From Halieaceae bacterium (lineage in GTDB: Bacteria; Pseudomonadota; Gammaproteobacteria; Pseudomonadales; Halieaceae), in assembly GCA_009886815.1 (NCBI GenBank), contig QXYP01000295.1, positions 1 to 6,170 on the forward strand: a stretch of DNA of 6,170 nt, in the 5' to 3' direction. The position numbers were made by a program, and so were the translations under genes. How positions within the stretch are numbered: the first letter of the stretch is position 1; each line of letters starts with the position of its first letter. Below the pieces are notes generated by a model. The model was given only the letters and a program-made list of their open reading frames with translations, was not told the origin of the DNA and did no database searches. Of the stretch, positions 5,472 through 6,170 are shown one piece after another.

Positions 5472-6170
5472 TAGGACAGCACCTCCGCCAAAAAGTCATC
5501 GAGGGCCCGATAAGCACGGCGGCTAGCGGTAGCACTATAAACAGTGCCAAAGTCTGGATCGTTGGCTTCGGGGTTGGTAAATGCATGCAGGGTTTGCCCG
5601 TAAGCATGTAACTGCCAGTCACAGCCAGTGGCCGTCATCTCAGTGGTGAAAGCGAGCATTTGTTCGGGCGCAACCATGGGATCATCATAGCCATGCAATA
5701 CCAAGACTTTAGCCTGAAGACTTGGGTCAGGCAGGTTATCGGCGGGTAGCAGTAAGCCATGGAGCGATACCACACCGGCTACATCTTGCCGGGAACGCGC
5801 CAGATCAAGAACACAGAGGCCACCAAAACAGAAGCCAATAGCTGCAACCGGTTCATCTGCTGACTCAGGCTGACTACGAACGGCATCTGCCGCTGCACCA
5901 ATTCGAGCCTGCAGTATGGCTCGGTCTGACATCATGGGCGTCATCAACGCAGTGCACTCGGCCTTATCGGCGCCTATGGCTCCGCCACCGTACATATCAA
6001 CGGCCAAACCCACATAACCCAAACCCGCGAGTCGCAGCGCTTGGTCACGTTCAAAATCCGTGCAGCCCGCCCAAGTCGGCGCTACTAGCACCGCAGGTCT
6101 TGGTCCCAGGCTATCATCCCACGCCATCGTGCTAATAAAAGTGACTCCCGCCGACTCATAGGTCACCTCA
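5471..6170 (-). CDS. dienelactone hydrolase family protein (5' end probably outside window)
   Basis: An alpha/beta hydrolase of the dienelactone hydrolase family. Counting from the GTG at 6166, which I treat only as a reference point, the nucleophile motif is GFCFGG with Cys113, the acid is Asp162 in LHGYDDPMV, and the His is His194 in LHAFTNP: the Cys-Asp-His triad typical of the family instead of a serine triad. Further family features are RPAVLVAPTWAG (23-34), GYVGLAVDMYGGG (50-62) and GVVSLHG (131-137). The family acts on enol-lactones and other esters, but many members have unknown substrates. The frame stays open through the right edge (an upstream Glu codon is visible) and relatives carry a few more N-terminal residues, so the true start is probably outside. 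No signal peptide is visible, so it is probably cytoplasmic. Its stop overlaps the methyltransferase start. Confidence 0.88.
   Translation of the reverse strand, partial: EVTYESAGVTFISTMAWDDSLGPRPAVLVAPTWAGCTDFERDQALRLAGLGYVGLAVDMYGGGAIGADKAECTALMTPMMSDRAILQARIGAAADAVRSQPESADEPVAAIGFCFGGLCVLDLARSRQDVAGVVSLHGLLLPADNLPDPSLQAKVLVLHGYDDPMVAPEQMLAFTTEMTATGCDWQLHAYGQTLHAFTNPEANDPDFGTVYSATASRRAYRALDDFLAEVLS
5482..5486 (-). promoter_or_regulatory. ribosome binding site of the methyltransferase, inside the hydrolase gene
   Basis: GGAGG on the minus strand lies 10 bases before the methyltransferase ATG, within the last codons of the hydrolase gene. It supports this start and coupling of the two genes. 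Confidence 0.7.

Noticed and set aside
6150..6170. GTG at 6166 as the true start of the hydrolase
   Set aside because: The frame stays open to the edge, only four bases are visible upstream, and relatives usually have several more residues before the equivalent segment, so the gene is better treated as 5' partial.

Overview
The window reads as part of a gammaproteobacterial chromosome, probably a marine or Pseudomonas-like lineage. The clues are a full-length fused RlmK/RlmL protein, a LeuC N-terminus of the proteobacterial type, and two outer-membrane-type lipoproteins. The lineage is an inference from protein style, not from any search. Every supported gene lies on the minus strand, so the genes read from high to low coordinates.

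From the right edge leftward there are two blocks. Block 1 is a dienelactone-hydrolase family protein (its 5' end probably runs off the window) followed by a class I SAM methyltransferase resembling the METTL7/TMT1 family. Their junction is TAATG and the methyltransferase ribosome binding site lies inside the hydrolase gene, so they are probably co-translated. A 184-bp gap follows, holding a candidate promoter and a small perfect hairpin. Block 2 is two consecutive lipoproteins of unknown function (224 and 378 residues) followed by the bifunctional 23S rRNA methyltransferase RlmKL. These three genes are joined by 4-base stop/start overlaps (ATGA, then GTGA), which suggests one translationally coupled operon. 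The overlap also argues that rlmKL starts at a GTG at 2859 rather than at an in-frame ATG further upstream.

Downstream of rlmKL lies a 409-bp stretch without a convincing gene. It holds a candidate terminator, overlapping inverted repeats, two sets of short direct repeats, a candidate extended -10 promoter and a leader hairpin. The first 86 codons of leuC, an enzyme of leucine biosynthesis, then run off the left edge.

No mobile element, CRISPR array, tRNA or rRNA was seen. Most of the content is ordinary housekeeping. The parts least explained by known biology are the lipoprotein pair coupled to an rRNA methyltransferase and the repeat-rich region upstream of leuC.
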